Assembly: GCF_900117455.1 (NCBI RefSeq) | Contig: NZ_FPHO01000003.1 | Coordinates: 372,001 to 436,000 of the forward strand | Origin: Hyphomicrobium sp. CS1GBMeth3 | GTDB taxonomy: Bacteria > Pseudomonadota > Alphaproteobacteria > Rhizobiales > Hyphomicrobiaceae | Length of the DNA stretch: 64,000 bases | Direction of reading: 5' to 3' | Part shown: positions 16,472 through 24,684 of the stretch, piece after piece | Position numbering within the stretch: position 1 is the stretch's first letter | Layout of the letters: every line of letters begins with the position of its first letter | Notes under the pieces: generated by a model | Databases searched by the model: none | The model's input: only the letters and a program-made list of their open reading frames with translations | What the model was told of the DNA's origin: nothing | Made by a program: the position numbers and the translations under genes

Positions 16472-18205
16472 ATGACGACGGAAAAACTTGACGGAACACT
16501 CTCAGGCCGGCAGCCCAATCGGGTGCATGCGGCAGCCGCATTCTGCTTGCTCGTGATCTTCTTTTTCGCCTCGAGCGCCGATAATCGCGTCGAGGCGGTG
16601 GACACTCTGAGCTTCTCGGCCAACGCCGAGGTGGCGCCGTTCTGGAGCAATCCCGATTCCAGGATGATCCTGTTCTACCGCCTCAACCGGCTTGCGTTCC
16701 GAGCCGTCGACGGGCTCGGCCTGAACCTCAGCGTCTACACCGTCATCGGGTTCTTGAGCGCCTCGTTCGCGGCGGGCGCCGTCCTCCTTCTGTATCGGCT
16801 GCTCTCGGGAGCATTCGGTCTCTCAGCGCCGGCAAGCATAGCAGGCGCATTGACGCTCGCCTTTTCATACGGGTTTTTGCGCTACGCGAGCGAGATCGAG
16901 GTTTACGCAGGCGGCGCGTTCCTGATCCTACTCTGCCTCAACATACTGTTATCCCGCCTGGACAGGAGCCCGTTCACGATCCGCGACGCCATTGGCGTTG
17001 GCACCATAAGCGGCCTCGCGGTCAGCTACTACCAACCGACAGCATTCCCGCTCTTCTTCGCGGCTGCCGTGCTTTTCCTGCACCGTCGCTTTATCATCCT
17101 GTATGTGGCCTATGGCGCGGCCGGGGTCGCCACCTACGCTCTCATTGCCATTCTCGCCCTATGGACCGAGCTTGGTCACATACCGGGCCTCCGCGAGCTG
17201 ACAAGCTTCCTTCTCGCGCGCAGCGAAGAGTTCCATCCACCTCAATTCGGCATTCTCTCCTTCGCCAAAGCAGCGCTAGCTATCCTGCACGATTTCACAT
17301 CGTTGACGTGGCTTCACGGCATGCCGGGCACGGAGGACATCATCCGGCGCTTCCTACCGTACCACCACTATTACGCCGAGGAGATTTTCTTTGCCGCGCG
17401 TCAGAACCCGTTCGCCTGGATCGCGGCGGTTACGTTCGTCGCCGTCTGGGCCTGGCTCTTCTATCTGATCATTACGTCGATCCGCGCAACACGGCGCGAT
17501 CCTTTAGACGTGAAGACCGTTTTCGTGGTCACCTGGCTCGCATTCGCCGGCACGGCGAACCTCCTGCTCAATCCGGGCGAAACAGAAGTCTGGATCGTAA
17601 CATTTCCGGCCATCGCCATCCTGCTCGCCGTAACCGTCTACGAGCCATTAAGAGCCCGCGCTTGGCAACTCACCTTGATGGTTGTTCTTCTGCTGTGTCA
17701 CAACCTGATCGGCATCGCCATCTATCGTTCCGAAGCGGGAGACCTCTTTGCGGGCCGCACAAGTTGGGTCCGGGAGCATGGCGAACGCGGCGACTGGCTA
17801 CTCACCACAGGAGAGCCAAGCGATTGGTTCAATCGCATGCGTATCCAGCGCTACCCAATCGCCAACAAGCCTCATCCTGGCATCGCCGACCAATTCTTCA
17901 ACTTCATGTACTTCGACGGCGAGACGGCCACGGTACAGAGCTGGGGAGCAAACCCGTACGTCAGGCTTACACCAGACGAAATGCTGAAAACTTTGAAGAC
18001 GACAGGCAACCGGCTATTCATCCTTGATGCCGTGCTGGAACCCCGGCCGATGCCGGCCCGCATTGATAATAGCGGCATTCACAAACGGCTTGCCGCATTT
18101 GGTGCGTTCTTAAAAGGCTACGCCAAGGTCGTGGACGACGGCCCGCTCGGCAAGACGTACGAGATCGACAAGGCTCGACTGCCCGACACCTTGCCGAAGC
18201 TCTAA
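16472..18205 (+). CDS. Multi-spanning membrane protein, GT-C-like (paralogue 1)
   Basis: 577 residues from the ATG at 16472, preceded by GCGGAAA. About ten to twelve membrane helices fill residues 15-410 (for example FCLLVIFFFASS, IAGALTLAFSYGFLRYA, LYVAYGAAGVATYALIAILA). The first outer loop is acidic: ADNRVEAVDTLSFSANAE, the place where GT-C glycosyltransferases such as ArnT and protein O-mannosyltransferases carry catalytic acids. The C-terminal ~170 residues are soluble and probably periplasmic. It starts 38 nt after wecB. It probably moves a sugar from a polyprenyl phosphate carrier to an unknown acceptor. No named family can be assigned with confidence. Paralogue of the next gene. Confidence 0.75.
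   Translation: MTTEKLDGTLSGRQPNRVHAAAAFCLLVIFFFASSADNRVEAVDTLSFSANAEVAPFWSNPDSRMILFYRLNRLAFRAVDGLGLNLSVYTVIGFLSASFAAGAVLLLYRLLSGAFGLSAPASIAGALTLAFSYGFLRYASEIEVYAGGAFLILLCLNILLSRLDRSPFTIRDAIGVGTISGLAVSYYQPTAFPLFFAAAVLFLHRRFIILYVAYGAAGVATYALIAILALWTELGHIPGLRELTSFLLARSEEFHPPQFGILSFAKAALAILHDFTSLTWLHGMPGTEDIIRRFLPYHHYYAEEIFFAARQNPFAWIAAVTFVAVWAWLFYLIITSIRATRRDPLDVKTVFVVTWLAFAGTANLLLNPGETEVWIVTFPAIAILLAVTVYEPLRARAWQLTLMVVLLLCHNLIGIAIYRSEAGDLFAGRTSWVREHGERGDWLLTTGEPSDWFNRMRIQRYPIANKPHPGIADQFFNFMYFDGETATVQSWGANPYVRLTPDEMLKTLKTTGNRLFILDAVLEPRPMPARIDNSGIHKRLAAFGAFLKGYAKVVDDGPLGKTYEIDKARLPDTLPKL
18116..18200 (+). repeat. 3' segment nearly identical to 20157-20241
   Basis: The 85 nt at the 3' end of the first GT-C-like gene match 20157-20241 of the second gene at 83 positions. 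The rest of the two genes is more divergent at DNA level, which suggests local gene conversion or strong constraint on this tail (KTYEIDKARLPDTLPK). Confidence 0.85.
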
Positions 18206-18500
18206 CGACGTCCGATGTCCGGGTTCCCCCAACAGCGCGCCGTCCGAAGGCTCGCCCGGTCCCCCTGCAGAGCGACAGATATCTGGCCATCTCGGCCGAA
18301 CGATTCAAACGCATCCGCCAGCACATACAACGCGCCCGAGCCACAGCAGGGCGAGCGAACAGATCGCCGGGATCCTTGCAGGCACATCCTTAGCGGCACG
18401 GAAACCATGAGCGCTTTTTCCGACTGCGTATAAGCGCGTTTTTATCTAACCACGGCCTGGAAACGATGCTCACGGGCGACCAGATCCATTGACTGATGAT
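18206..18500. other. Spacer between tandem paralogues, no gene seen
   Basis: About 295 bp between the two GT-C-like genes. Short frames exist but lack RBS and recognisable products. The spacer is long enough to hold a promoter for the second copy, but no convincing boxes were found. Confidence 0.5.
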
Positions 18501-20246
18501 ATGACAGCCGCGCGCGTCGCCACATTCGATCAAGAGGCCTCTGATCTACGCGTCGTTTCCCGGACAGCCTTCACGGCATTTTCGCTGCTCGTCCTTTTCT
18601 TTCTGATGACCAAGGTGTCGAATAGGGTCGAAGCCGTAGACACGCTCACCTTCTCCGCAGATGCCGAGGTTGCCTCGTTCTGGAGCAATCCGGATTCGCG
18701 GATGCTCCTCTTCTACCGGATCAATCGCGCAGCCGTGCAAGCGGCGGAGAGTCTGGGCCTGCAACTCGATGTCTACATCGTGCTTGGCGCCCTCGGGGCC
18801 ATCTTCGCCGCAGGTTCGGTTCTTCTCCTATACAGACTGCTGCGAACGGAGTTGGACCTATCGGGACCGACAAGTGTCTTCGGCGCGTTGACGCTCGCCT
18901 TCTCGTACGGCTTTCTGCGCTACGCAACCGAGGTCGAAGTCTATATCGGCGCCACGTTTCTCACGCTTCTGTGCCTCAACCTCCTTTTTCATTACCTCGA
19001 TCGCCCGCCGCTGCGCGTTTCGCAGGCAATCCTCCTGGGGGCCGCGTCCGGTGTCGCTGTCACCTATTACCAGCCGACGGCCTTTCCGCTCTTCTTCGCC
19101 GCCACCCTGTTGTTCCTGCACAAGCGCTATTTTCTTCAATTTCTGGCTTACGGTGCAACGGGAGTTGGCGTCTATCTTCTGAGTGTCGTCCTGGCGCTCT
19201 GGGGGGAACTCGGCCGCTTTCCCGAAATGACCGAGCTTTCGGGCCTCCTAGTCGCGCGTAGTGACGAGTTCTTCCCGCCAGAAATTGGCGTCTTGTCCTT
19301 TGCAAAGGCCGGCCTGGCCATCCTTCACGATTTTCTCTCTCTCATGCCGTTCTATGCCCTGCCGGGCGCGGAGGAGTTGATCAAAAGGCTGGTTCCGCAG
19401 CACCACTATTTCGCCGAGGACTTCTTCTTCGCCACTCGCAACTACGGAGCCATCTGGATTGCAGTCGCTACGTTTGTCGCTGCGCTGGTCTGGTTCGCAT
19501 ATCTCGTCGTGAGAGCGATCTTTGCAAAAGAACGTCGGCCGCTCGATATCAAGGTCGCGTTCGTTTTCCTTTGGTTTGCAATCGTCGTGGCGGCGAACAT
19601 CAAGCTCAATCCAGCCGAGCGAGAAGTCTGGATCACAAGCCTCCCGGCCATTGCAATTCTCGTCGCTGTCTTCATCTATGAGCCACTGAAGACGAGACCG
19701 CGAGCGTTGGCCGTGATGGTCGCTTTGGTGCTCTCTCACAATCTCATTGGCGGCATAGCCATCTACCGCAACCCGGATGGCGATCTCTACGCGAGCCGCA
19801 CGAGCTGGATCCGCGAGCACGGCGAACGAGGAGATTGGTTGATCAGAACGGGCTTCCCCGGCGACCGCTGGAACAAGATGAAAATCCTGCGCTACCCGAT
19901 CGCCCACAAGCCAGAGCCGGACATCAGCGATCAGTTCTTCAATTTCATGTTCTTCGGCGGCGACCGCGCGAACCGAGAGAAATGGGGTTACAGTCCGGAC
20001 GAGCTTATCTCGCCGGACGAAATGCTTCGCCTGTTGAAGACCACTGGCAATCGGGTCTTCGCGCCGGAAGCTGTGATCGATCCGAAGCCGTTGCCGCCGC
20101 GCGCGGATCGCGACGAAGTCTATGCCAGACTTGTCGCATTCGGCGCCTTCTTGAAGGGCTACGCCAAGGTCGTCGACGACGGCCCACTCGGCAAGACGTA
20201 CGAGATCGACAAGGCTCGACTGCCCGACACCTTGCCGAAGCCCTGA
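18501..20246 (+). CDS. Multi-spanning membrane protein, GT-C-like (paralogue 2)
   Basis: 581 residues from the ATG at 18501; a TTG at 18489 in the same frame is possible and neither has a strong RBS. It aligns along its length with the preceding protein: VEAVDTLTFSADAEVASFWS in the first loop, then LTLAFSYGFLRYATEVEVYI, ALWGELGRFPEM, SQFFNF-type blocks and the same C-terminal tail ending DKARLPDTLPKP. Same topology of roughly ten to twelve helices and a soluble C-terminal part. It is a tandem duplication product, kept and diverged, so the two may differ in donor or acceptor. GT-C assignment rests on topology and the acidic first loop. Confidence 0.75.
   Translation: MTAARVATFDQEASDLRVVSRTAFTAFSLLVLFFLMTKVSNRVEAVDTLTFSADAEVASFWSNPDSRMLLFYRINRAAVQAAESLGLQLDVYIVLGALGAIFAAGSVLLLYRLLRTELDLSGPTSVFGALTLAFSYGFLRYATEVEVYIGATFLTLLCLNLLFHYLDRPPLRVSQAILLGAASGVAVTYYQPTAFPLFFAATLLFLHKRYFLQFLAYGATGVGVYLLSVVLALWGELGRFPEMTELSGLLVARSDEFFPPEIGVLSFAKAGLAILHDFLSLMPFYALPGAEELIKRLVPQHHYFAEDFFFATRNYGAIWIAVATFVAALVWFAYLVVRAIFAKERRPLDIKVAFVFLWFAIVVAANIKLNPAEREVWITSLPAIAILVAVFIYEPLKTRPRALAVMVALVLSHNLIGGIAIYRNPDGDLYASRTSWIREHGERGDWLIRTGFPGDRWNKMKILRYPIAHKPEPDISDQFFNFMFFGGDRANREKWGYSPDELISPDEMLRLLKTTGNRVFAPEAVIDPKPLPPRADRDEVYARLVAFGAFLKGYAKVVDDGPLGKTYEIDKARLPDTLPKP
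20157..20241 (+). repeat. 3' segment nearly identical to 18116-18200
   Basis: Partner of the segment in the first paralogue: 83 of 85 nt identical, differing at one codon third position (GTG/GTC) and one CCG/CCA. Confidence 0.85.
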
Positions 20247-20267
20247 CATCGCATCCTGTCGCGATCA

Positions 20268-21161
20268 TCAGCGAAAACTGAATGGCATCGCGAAGCGCAG
20301 ATTCGCGCCCGGCGGAGGCATAGGAAATGGCCCCGCGCCGCGAACGGCGGCAACGACCTTGCCATCGAGGCCGGGGTTCCCCGACGAGCGCGCGACACGG
20401 ACATAGCTCACGGAGCCCGAGCGCGAGACGCCGAATGCGACGAAGACCGTACCGCGCATCCCGCCTCCCGCAGGCTTACGCGCCGCGACGCGCGCCCGCA
20501 CGATTGCGGCGTAATTGACCGCCGAGCCTTTGCTCGCCGAAACCCGAGCCGCCGACGCAGCAGAGCCCTTCGCAGCCCGCGAACTCGCGCTGCCTTTCTT
20601 TCGTGACGGGCTTTCCGTATCACGCTTCTCAGCCGGATCGGGGAGCTTGGCCGTCTTGACCGGTTTCTCACGCTGCTTGGCTTTTCGCGTCACTTCAACG
20701 GATTTCGCGGCGGGGCGCTCGGCGGGCACCTGCGACCCTACGGCATCCTCGCTCGCTAGCATGCCTTGCAGAACCTCTAACCCCGCGGGCGAAGACGCTT
20801 CGGAGCGGGCAGCCACTTCCTGAGCCACGACATTCTCTGCCGGATCGACAGGCTTCAACTGCTCCGTCGGCGAAACGCTGGCGGAGGCGCTGTCGACGGA
20901 CTCGCCCGGATCGGATTGAACGGACTCGGGCGCCGTTTCTGCTTCGACAGAGGGCGCAGCCGCGACGGCTTCCAGCACCTCGGTCTGAATCAACTCGACG
21001 CTGACGGCGTCCGTCTTAGGTGCTACCGCACCGGGATCGGCCTCAATCCAGGTCACGACGGCCGCCAAAACGGCGCCATGGATCAGAAGCGAAAAGGCCG
21101 TGCTCGCGAGCATGGCGAACGCACGCGGCAACCCGCGACGGCCAGGCGCCGCATCGACCAT
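20268..21161 (-). CDS. tonB: TonB family energy transducer
   Basis: 297 residues. An N-terminal membrane helix (LASTAFSLLIHGAVLAAVVTWI) anchors it in the inner membrane. A long Glu/Pro/Ala/Ser-rich, then Lys/Arg-rich, periplasmic spacer follows, and the C-terminal ~80 residues form a TonB domain: GMRGTVFVAFGVSRSGSVSY, then VRVARSSGNPGLDGKVVAAV. It transmits proton-motive-force energy to outer membrane receptors. It lies 150 nt after the btuB-like gene on the same strand, so it is probably in the same riboswitch-controlled transcript and serves that receptor. exbB/exbD are not in the window. Confidence 0.85.
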   Translation of the reverse strand: MVDAAPGRRGLPRAFAMLASTAFSLLIHGAVLAAVVTWIEADPGAVAPKTDAVSVELIQTEVLEAVAAAPSVEAETAPESVQSDPGESVDSASASVSPTEQLKPVDPAENVVAQEVAARSEASSPAGLEVLQGMLASEDAVGSQVPAERPAAKSVEVTRKAKQREKPVKTAKLPDPAEKRDTESPSRKKGSASSRAAKGSAASAARVSASKGSAVNYAAIVRARVAARKPAGGGMRGTVFVAFGVSRSGSVSYVRVARSSGNPGLDGKVVAAVRGAGPFPMPPPGANLRFAMPFSFR

Positions 21162-21311
21162 CGCGAAATAGTCCGGACTTGCTTGAGGCGTTACCGCGCC
21201 GTCGGCAGTTTGAATGTCCGTCTCTCCATGACGTCACGAAAAGCAAGGAAGCCCAAGCGCGGGCTCATGATGCAGCATGGACCTCAGCCTGAGCCTCCTT
21301 GCCTGTTTCCA

Positions 21312-23243
21312 TCAATCGTTGGGCAATGCCATCGTCAAGCCGCCGTAAACGGAAAGGCCCGCCGTGCCATAGCCGAGAACTGTCTGATACTCCTCGTCGA
21401 GCAGGTTCTCGCCACGCACATAGGCTTTCCAGCCCGGCGTGAACTCATAGGCCGCCTTGGCGCCGACGAGTACGTAGTCGTCAAGCTCCACGCTAGCGCT
21501 CTGAAGCGTGTCCGCCACATACTTCACGGTGACGTTCAGCTCGACCTTGTCCATCGGCTCGATATCAATGCCGGCCACGAAGTTGTGACGCGGCACATGA
21601 TTGAGCCGCTCGCCGTTCGGCGTCTCGGTGTCGACGTACGTATAGCCGGCGGTTATGGCGAGACCATCGGTAATCAGCGCGGCAGCAGATAGCTCGACGC
21701 CGCTGCGTTGCGTCTCGCCGGGCACGTTGATGAGGCACAAAACACCCGGCGCACCGCAGGCAAAGTTGTAGACGATGAGATTATCGGTGTTGAGCTCGAA
21801 GTAGGTAGCGCTGAGCTTCACACGTCCATCTAGGAAGCCCTGCTCGATACCCGCGTCCCAGCTCTCGCTTTCCTCCGGATCGAGATTCGGGTTGCCGTAA
21901 TCCGGCGCGAAGGAATACGAGCCGAACAGTTCATCAAGGCTCGGCGCGCGAAAACCCGTCGACCGGCTGGCGCGCAGCTTGGTCTCCGTCCCGGGGATCA
22001 GGTAGGCAGCCGTCAGGCGGTAGGTGTCGAACTGGCCGAAACTGCTGTGATCGTCGATACGACCACCGCCCGCCAGCACGAGACCGTCGATCGGCTCCAT
22101 CATGAGCTGGGCATAGGCACCAGTGACGTCTGCCGTATTGCGACCCACCGTATTGACGCTTTCCGCGCCTGTCTCCTCCCAGTCCGCACCGGCAAGCAAG
22201 GTCAGGCGGTCATTGAATGTCAGGACGCCCTTGTACTCGCCCTTGATGCGGTCACCCTCGAAGAAGCCGGTGGAGAGCGGGCCGGAGAAGTTGTCGCGTT
22301 CGACCTTCATGCCCTGCACGGCGAACGTATTCTGAAACGCACCGTTGAGCAGCGAAAACTCGGTGCCGACTCGGCCAGCGTGCTGCACGGTATCCGTATA
22401 ATCCGGCGTATCGCCGAGCGTGAATGTTGGCGGCGGGAAGCCATCGAATTTGTTGGTGGCATCCAGCGAGCGAGCGGCGAAGAAGATCTTCGCGGACGGC
22501 GAGAGGTAGTATTCGCCGCGACCGGAGAACGTGAGATTCCGGTATCCGTCATCCTCGGTTCCAACCGCTGCAGCAGAGAAGCCGTCCGTGTCGACGCCCT
22601 GCACCGTGAAGGCGATATTCGAGCCGTCGTTGGCCGCATAGCCCGCCGTGGCCGCTCCGCGGAAAGTGCCGTACTCGCCGCCCTCGACACCGCCGCTCAT
22701 GGAATAGCCGGGCTTCGTCGCACCCTTGGTCTCGATGCTGATCACACCGGCCACCGCGTCGCCGCCGTAAAGCGTGCTTTGCGAACCCTTGAGCAACTCG
22801 ATGCGCGACACATCGCCGACCAGCAGGTTCTCGAACTGAGCCACCGTCTCGACGCCCGACGGGTCGCTGATATCGATGCCGTCGACAAGCACCTTGACGT
22901 ACTTGCCGGCGGCGCCGCGCAGCGAGATGCGGGTCGACGAGCCGGGCGGGCCGTTCTGGCTGAAATTCACGCCCGGCAGCTGCTCGAGGTAGTCCTTGAG
23001 ATAGGTGCGCGACTGTTTCTCGAGATCCTTCTCAGTCAACACCTCGACGGACGAGCCGACCTTGGCCGCATCGGTAGGCGTTCGGTTGGCGGAATAGATG
23101 GTGATGCCCTCGAGAACGGTCGTTCCCGCGTCCTGCGCGAGAGCGGCACTTGAGGCAGCGCCTAGAAATGCACACGTCGACAGCAGCAGCGCTCTGGAAG
23201 CGCCGAGACTGTGTGAAGCAGTCGTCCGAATTCTATAAGACAC
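21312..23243 (-). CDS. btuB: TonB-dependent vitamin B12 receptor, BtuB-like
   Basis: 643 residues from a GTG at 23243 with GGGGGACC just upstream. A signal peptide (LLLSTCAFLGAASSAALAQD) precedes a short segment TVLEGITIYSANRTPT that can serve as the TonB box. The plug domain shows LKDYLEQLPGVNFSQNGPPG, STRISLRGAAGKYVKVLVDG, and RIELLKGSQSTLYGGDAVAG. The rest is a 22-strand-type barrel ending with an aromatic-acid-rich segment. It brings corrinoids across the outer membrane. A cobalamin riboswitch in its leader supports the substrate directly. The SD lies in a hairpin (see 23252-23272), so control is probably at translation. Confidence 0.92.
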   Translation of the reverse strand: MSYRIRTTASHSLGASRALLLSTCAFLGAASSAALAQDAGTTVLEGITIYSANRTPTDAAKVGSSVEVLTEKDLEKQSRTYLKDYLEQLPGVNFSQNGPPGSSTRISLRGAAGKYVKVLVDGIDISDPSGVETVAQFENLLVGDVSRIELLKGSQSTLYGGDAVAGVISIETKGATKPGYSMSGGVEGGEYGTFRGAATAGYAANDGSNIAFTVQGVDTDGFSAAAVGTEDDGYRNLTFSGRGEYYLSPSAKIFFAARSLDATNKFDGFPPPTFTLGDTPDYTDTVQHAGRVGTEFSLLNGAFQNTFAVQGMKVERDNFSGPLSTGFFEGDRIKGEYKGVLTFNDRLTLLAGADWEETGAESVNTVGRNTADVTGAYAQLMMEPIDGLVLAGGGRIDDHSSFGQFDTYRLTAAYLIPGTETKLRASRSTGFRAPSLDELFGSYSFAPDYGNPNLDPEESESWDAGIEQGFLDGRVKLSATYFELNTDNLIVYNFACGAPGVLCLINVPGETQRSGVELSAAALITDGLAITAGYTYVDTETPNGERLNHVPRHNFVAGIDIEPMDKVELNVTVKYVADTLQSASVELDDYVLVGAKAAYEFTPGWKAYVRGENLLDEEYQTVLGYGTAGLSVYGGLTMALPND

Positions 23244-23251
23244 GAAGGTCC

Positions 23252-23272
23252 CCCGTCACGGTCGATGACGGG
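23252..23272 (-). promoter_or_regulatory. SD-sequestering hairpin before btuB
   Basis: On the minus strand CCCGTCA and TGACGGG form a 7-bp stem with a 7-nt loop; the 3' arm runs into GGGGGA, the Shine-Dalgarno of the GTG at 23243. The same stem occurs before the 48167 start, which argues that it is the OFF-state structure of the expression platform. Confidence 0.7.
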
Positions 23273-23381
23273 AGCTCAGCAGGTGCGGCCTACAAAACTG
23301 GGCGATCGCTTGCGCGCACGCGTTACGCAGCGCGGCTCGCTAACGCGAGTTCGATCTCACGATCTGTGGGTGAATGAAACC

Positions 23382-23485
23382 CCGGCCATGCCTGACGTAG
23401 CTCCCGATCGGTTGCACATCAGCCGCCACTACGGGTAACCGTTCCACCGAGCGTCCCGCACGGAGGATGGGCGACTTGTGTCGGC
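23382..23485 (-). promoter_or_regulatory. Conserved post-aptamer leader element (copy A)
   Basis: About 105 nt directly after the B12 aptamer match 48316-48420 with roughly ten differences. Two helices are supported: 23470-23476 with 23421-23427 (7 bp, one G-U here, all Watson-Crick in copy B), and 23415-23421 with 23393-23399 (7 bp including G-U pairs). It is outside the standard cobalamin aptamer. Confidence 0.65.
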
Positions 23486-23680
23486 AGGTCTCCTGGCTCA
23501 CGGCTCAAGCATCGCTCTCCAGCCTTCCCGGAGCCTCAACGCGGGGCTCCAGTGGCAAATATTGGAGAGGACTCGCCGCTAACAGTTGCGGGCGCAGCCA
23601 CGGGATCGGCGCGAGCGCCTCACCGTGTTCCCTCTTAGTCGCCACCCGCACGGGGCGTGTGGCAACACCGTCACGCCTCT
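23476..23680 (-). promoter_or_regulatory. Cobalamin riboswitch aptamer upstream of btuB
   Basis: On the minus strand the order is GAGGCGTGACGGTGTT, GAGGGAACACGGTGAG, CGCCCGCAACTGT, GCCACTG and the B12 box GAGCCAGGAGACCTGCCG. These are the hallmark conserved blocks of the AdoCbl riboswitch, in correct order and spacing. It sits 230 nt upstream of the receptor start. Binding of cobalamin should shut down receptor synthesis. Confidence 0.95.
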
Positions 23681-23709
23681 AATCCGCCGCAGGTTTGCCC
23701 ATCTGTCAA
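23679..23709 (-). promoter_or_regulatory. Candidate promoter of the btuB leader
   Basis: A perfect -35 TTGACA (23704-23709) lies exactly 24 nt upstream of the aptamer's GAGGCG block. The same box at the same distance occurs upstream of the third riboswitch. The -10 is weak (GGATTA/GATTAG at 18-19 nt). Confidence 0.5.
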
Positions 23710-23790
23710 CGCAATTCTTTGTCGCTCAGCCCAGGGTGTGCCCCACGCGCCACCTGCGCAGCATCAACGCCCCTCGCCGCTAGGCCTGGA

Positions 23791-24459
23791 CTACGGCTTG
23801 AGGTGAGCGTCGAGAAAGGCACGCAGCTGCCGGATCGCCGCGAGGGGATCGAACTTCTTCAGGATCACGGATCGCACGAAGACACCGTCGAGATACGTTG
23901 AGATGAACGTTGCCGTCTCATCCACATCCACGTCGCGGAAATCGCCGGACCTCACGCCTGCCGAAAGCGTCTGCCGCAGCACGTCCCGCTCCTCGTCGTA
24001 AAAGCGGTGGATCACCTCGTCGAGCCGCGACTTGCGCTTGGCCGTCTTGGCATAGTCGATCGAGATCATGACCAGCTTGGCAATCGTACCGAACTGCAGA
24101 ATGTGCGTGTCGAGCCAGCCGTAGATGATGTCACGCGGACGCTCGCGCCCTTGGCGCGAGATGCGGAACTGCTCGAAGGCCCGCTCCACAGCCAGTGACA
24201 CCGCGCGCCGGAAGAGTTCCTCCTTGCTACCGAAATAGTAATAGATCAGCGCCGGATTGAAGCCCGTCGCGTCCGCGATGTCCTTCGTCGTCACGGAGGA
24301 GAAGCCGCGTGTGGAGAAAAGCTCAAGCGCTGCCTCCCTGATCCGCAACTCAGCATCCGGCGCCGCGACGCTGAGCTTCGGCCGCCCGACGCCAGTCCCG
24401 CGCCGGGCGCGAGAGGTCGCGGCCTTGTTCTGAGTTAACGGCTTTTGCTCTCGCGCCAT
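23791..24459 (-). CDS. TetR/AcrR family transcriptional regulator
   Basis: 222 residues. After a basic N-terminal tail (SRARRGTGVGRPKLS) comes a TetR helix-turn-helix at about 45-90: ELRIREAALELFSTRGFSSV, then TTKDIADATGFNPALIYYYF and GSKEELFRRAV. The C-terminal ligand-binding part is all-helical and not assignable by eye. It is divergent from the type III glutamine synthetase gene, with an AT-rich 7-bp inverted repeat between them (24594-24613) that could be its operator. It probably represses the glutamine synthetase, itself, or both in response to a small nitrogen compound; the ligand is unknown. Confidence 0.85.
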   Translation of the reverse strand: MAREQKPLTQNKAATSRARRGTGVGRPKLSVAAPDAELRIREAALELFSTRGFSSVTTKDIADATGFNPALIYYYFGSKEELFRRAVSLAVERAFEQFRISRQGRERPRDIIYGWLDTHILQFGTIAKLVMISIDYAKTAKRKSRLDEVIHRFYDEERDVLRQTLSAGVRSGDFRDVDVDETATFISTYLDGVFVRSVILKKFDPLAAIRQLRAFLDAHLKP

Positions 24460-24593
24460 TCAGCGTGTCTCATCGTTTCCGACTTCCTTTGTAGCCGACT
24501 CGTCGCCGACGTCGCTGCCGCAGCAATGAGCATTCTGGTGGAACGGATGTTCAAAAAAGGAACGATGCTGCAAACGTTTTCGCTTGAAGAATA

Positions 24594-24613
24594 AATTAAT
24601 TCACTGATTAATT
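24594..24613. promoter_or_regulatory. AT-rich inverted repeat, candidate TetR operator
   Basis: AATTAAT and ATTAATT are separated by TCACTG: a perfect 7-bp arm palindrome in otherwise high-GC DNA, 72 nt upstream of the glutamine synthetase start and 135 nt upstream of the TetR start. Size and position suit a TetR dimer. Confidence 0.5.
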
Positions 24614-24684
24614 AAATACAAGACGCGTGTTCGTACGGGCCTGCGCAGCGCAGATTGCGGACGCACTCAAACGGGAGCACGACA

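Noticed and set aside
22047-23153. Plus-strand open frame of ~370 codons opposite btuB
   Set aside because: Shadow frame; composition typical of antisense high-GC coding DNA.
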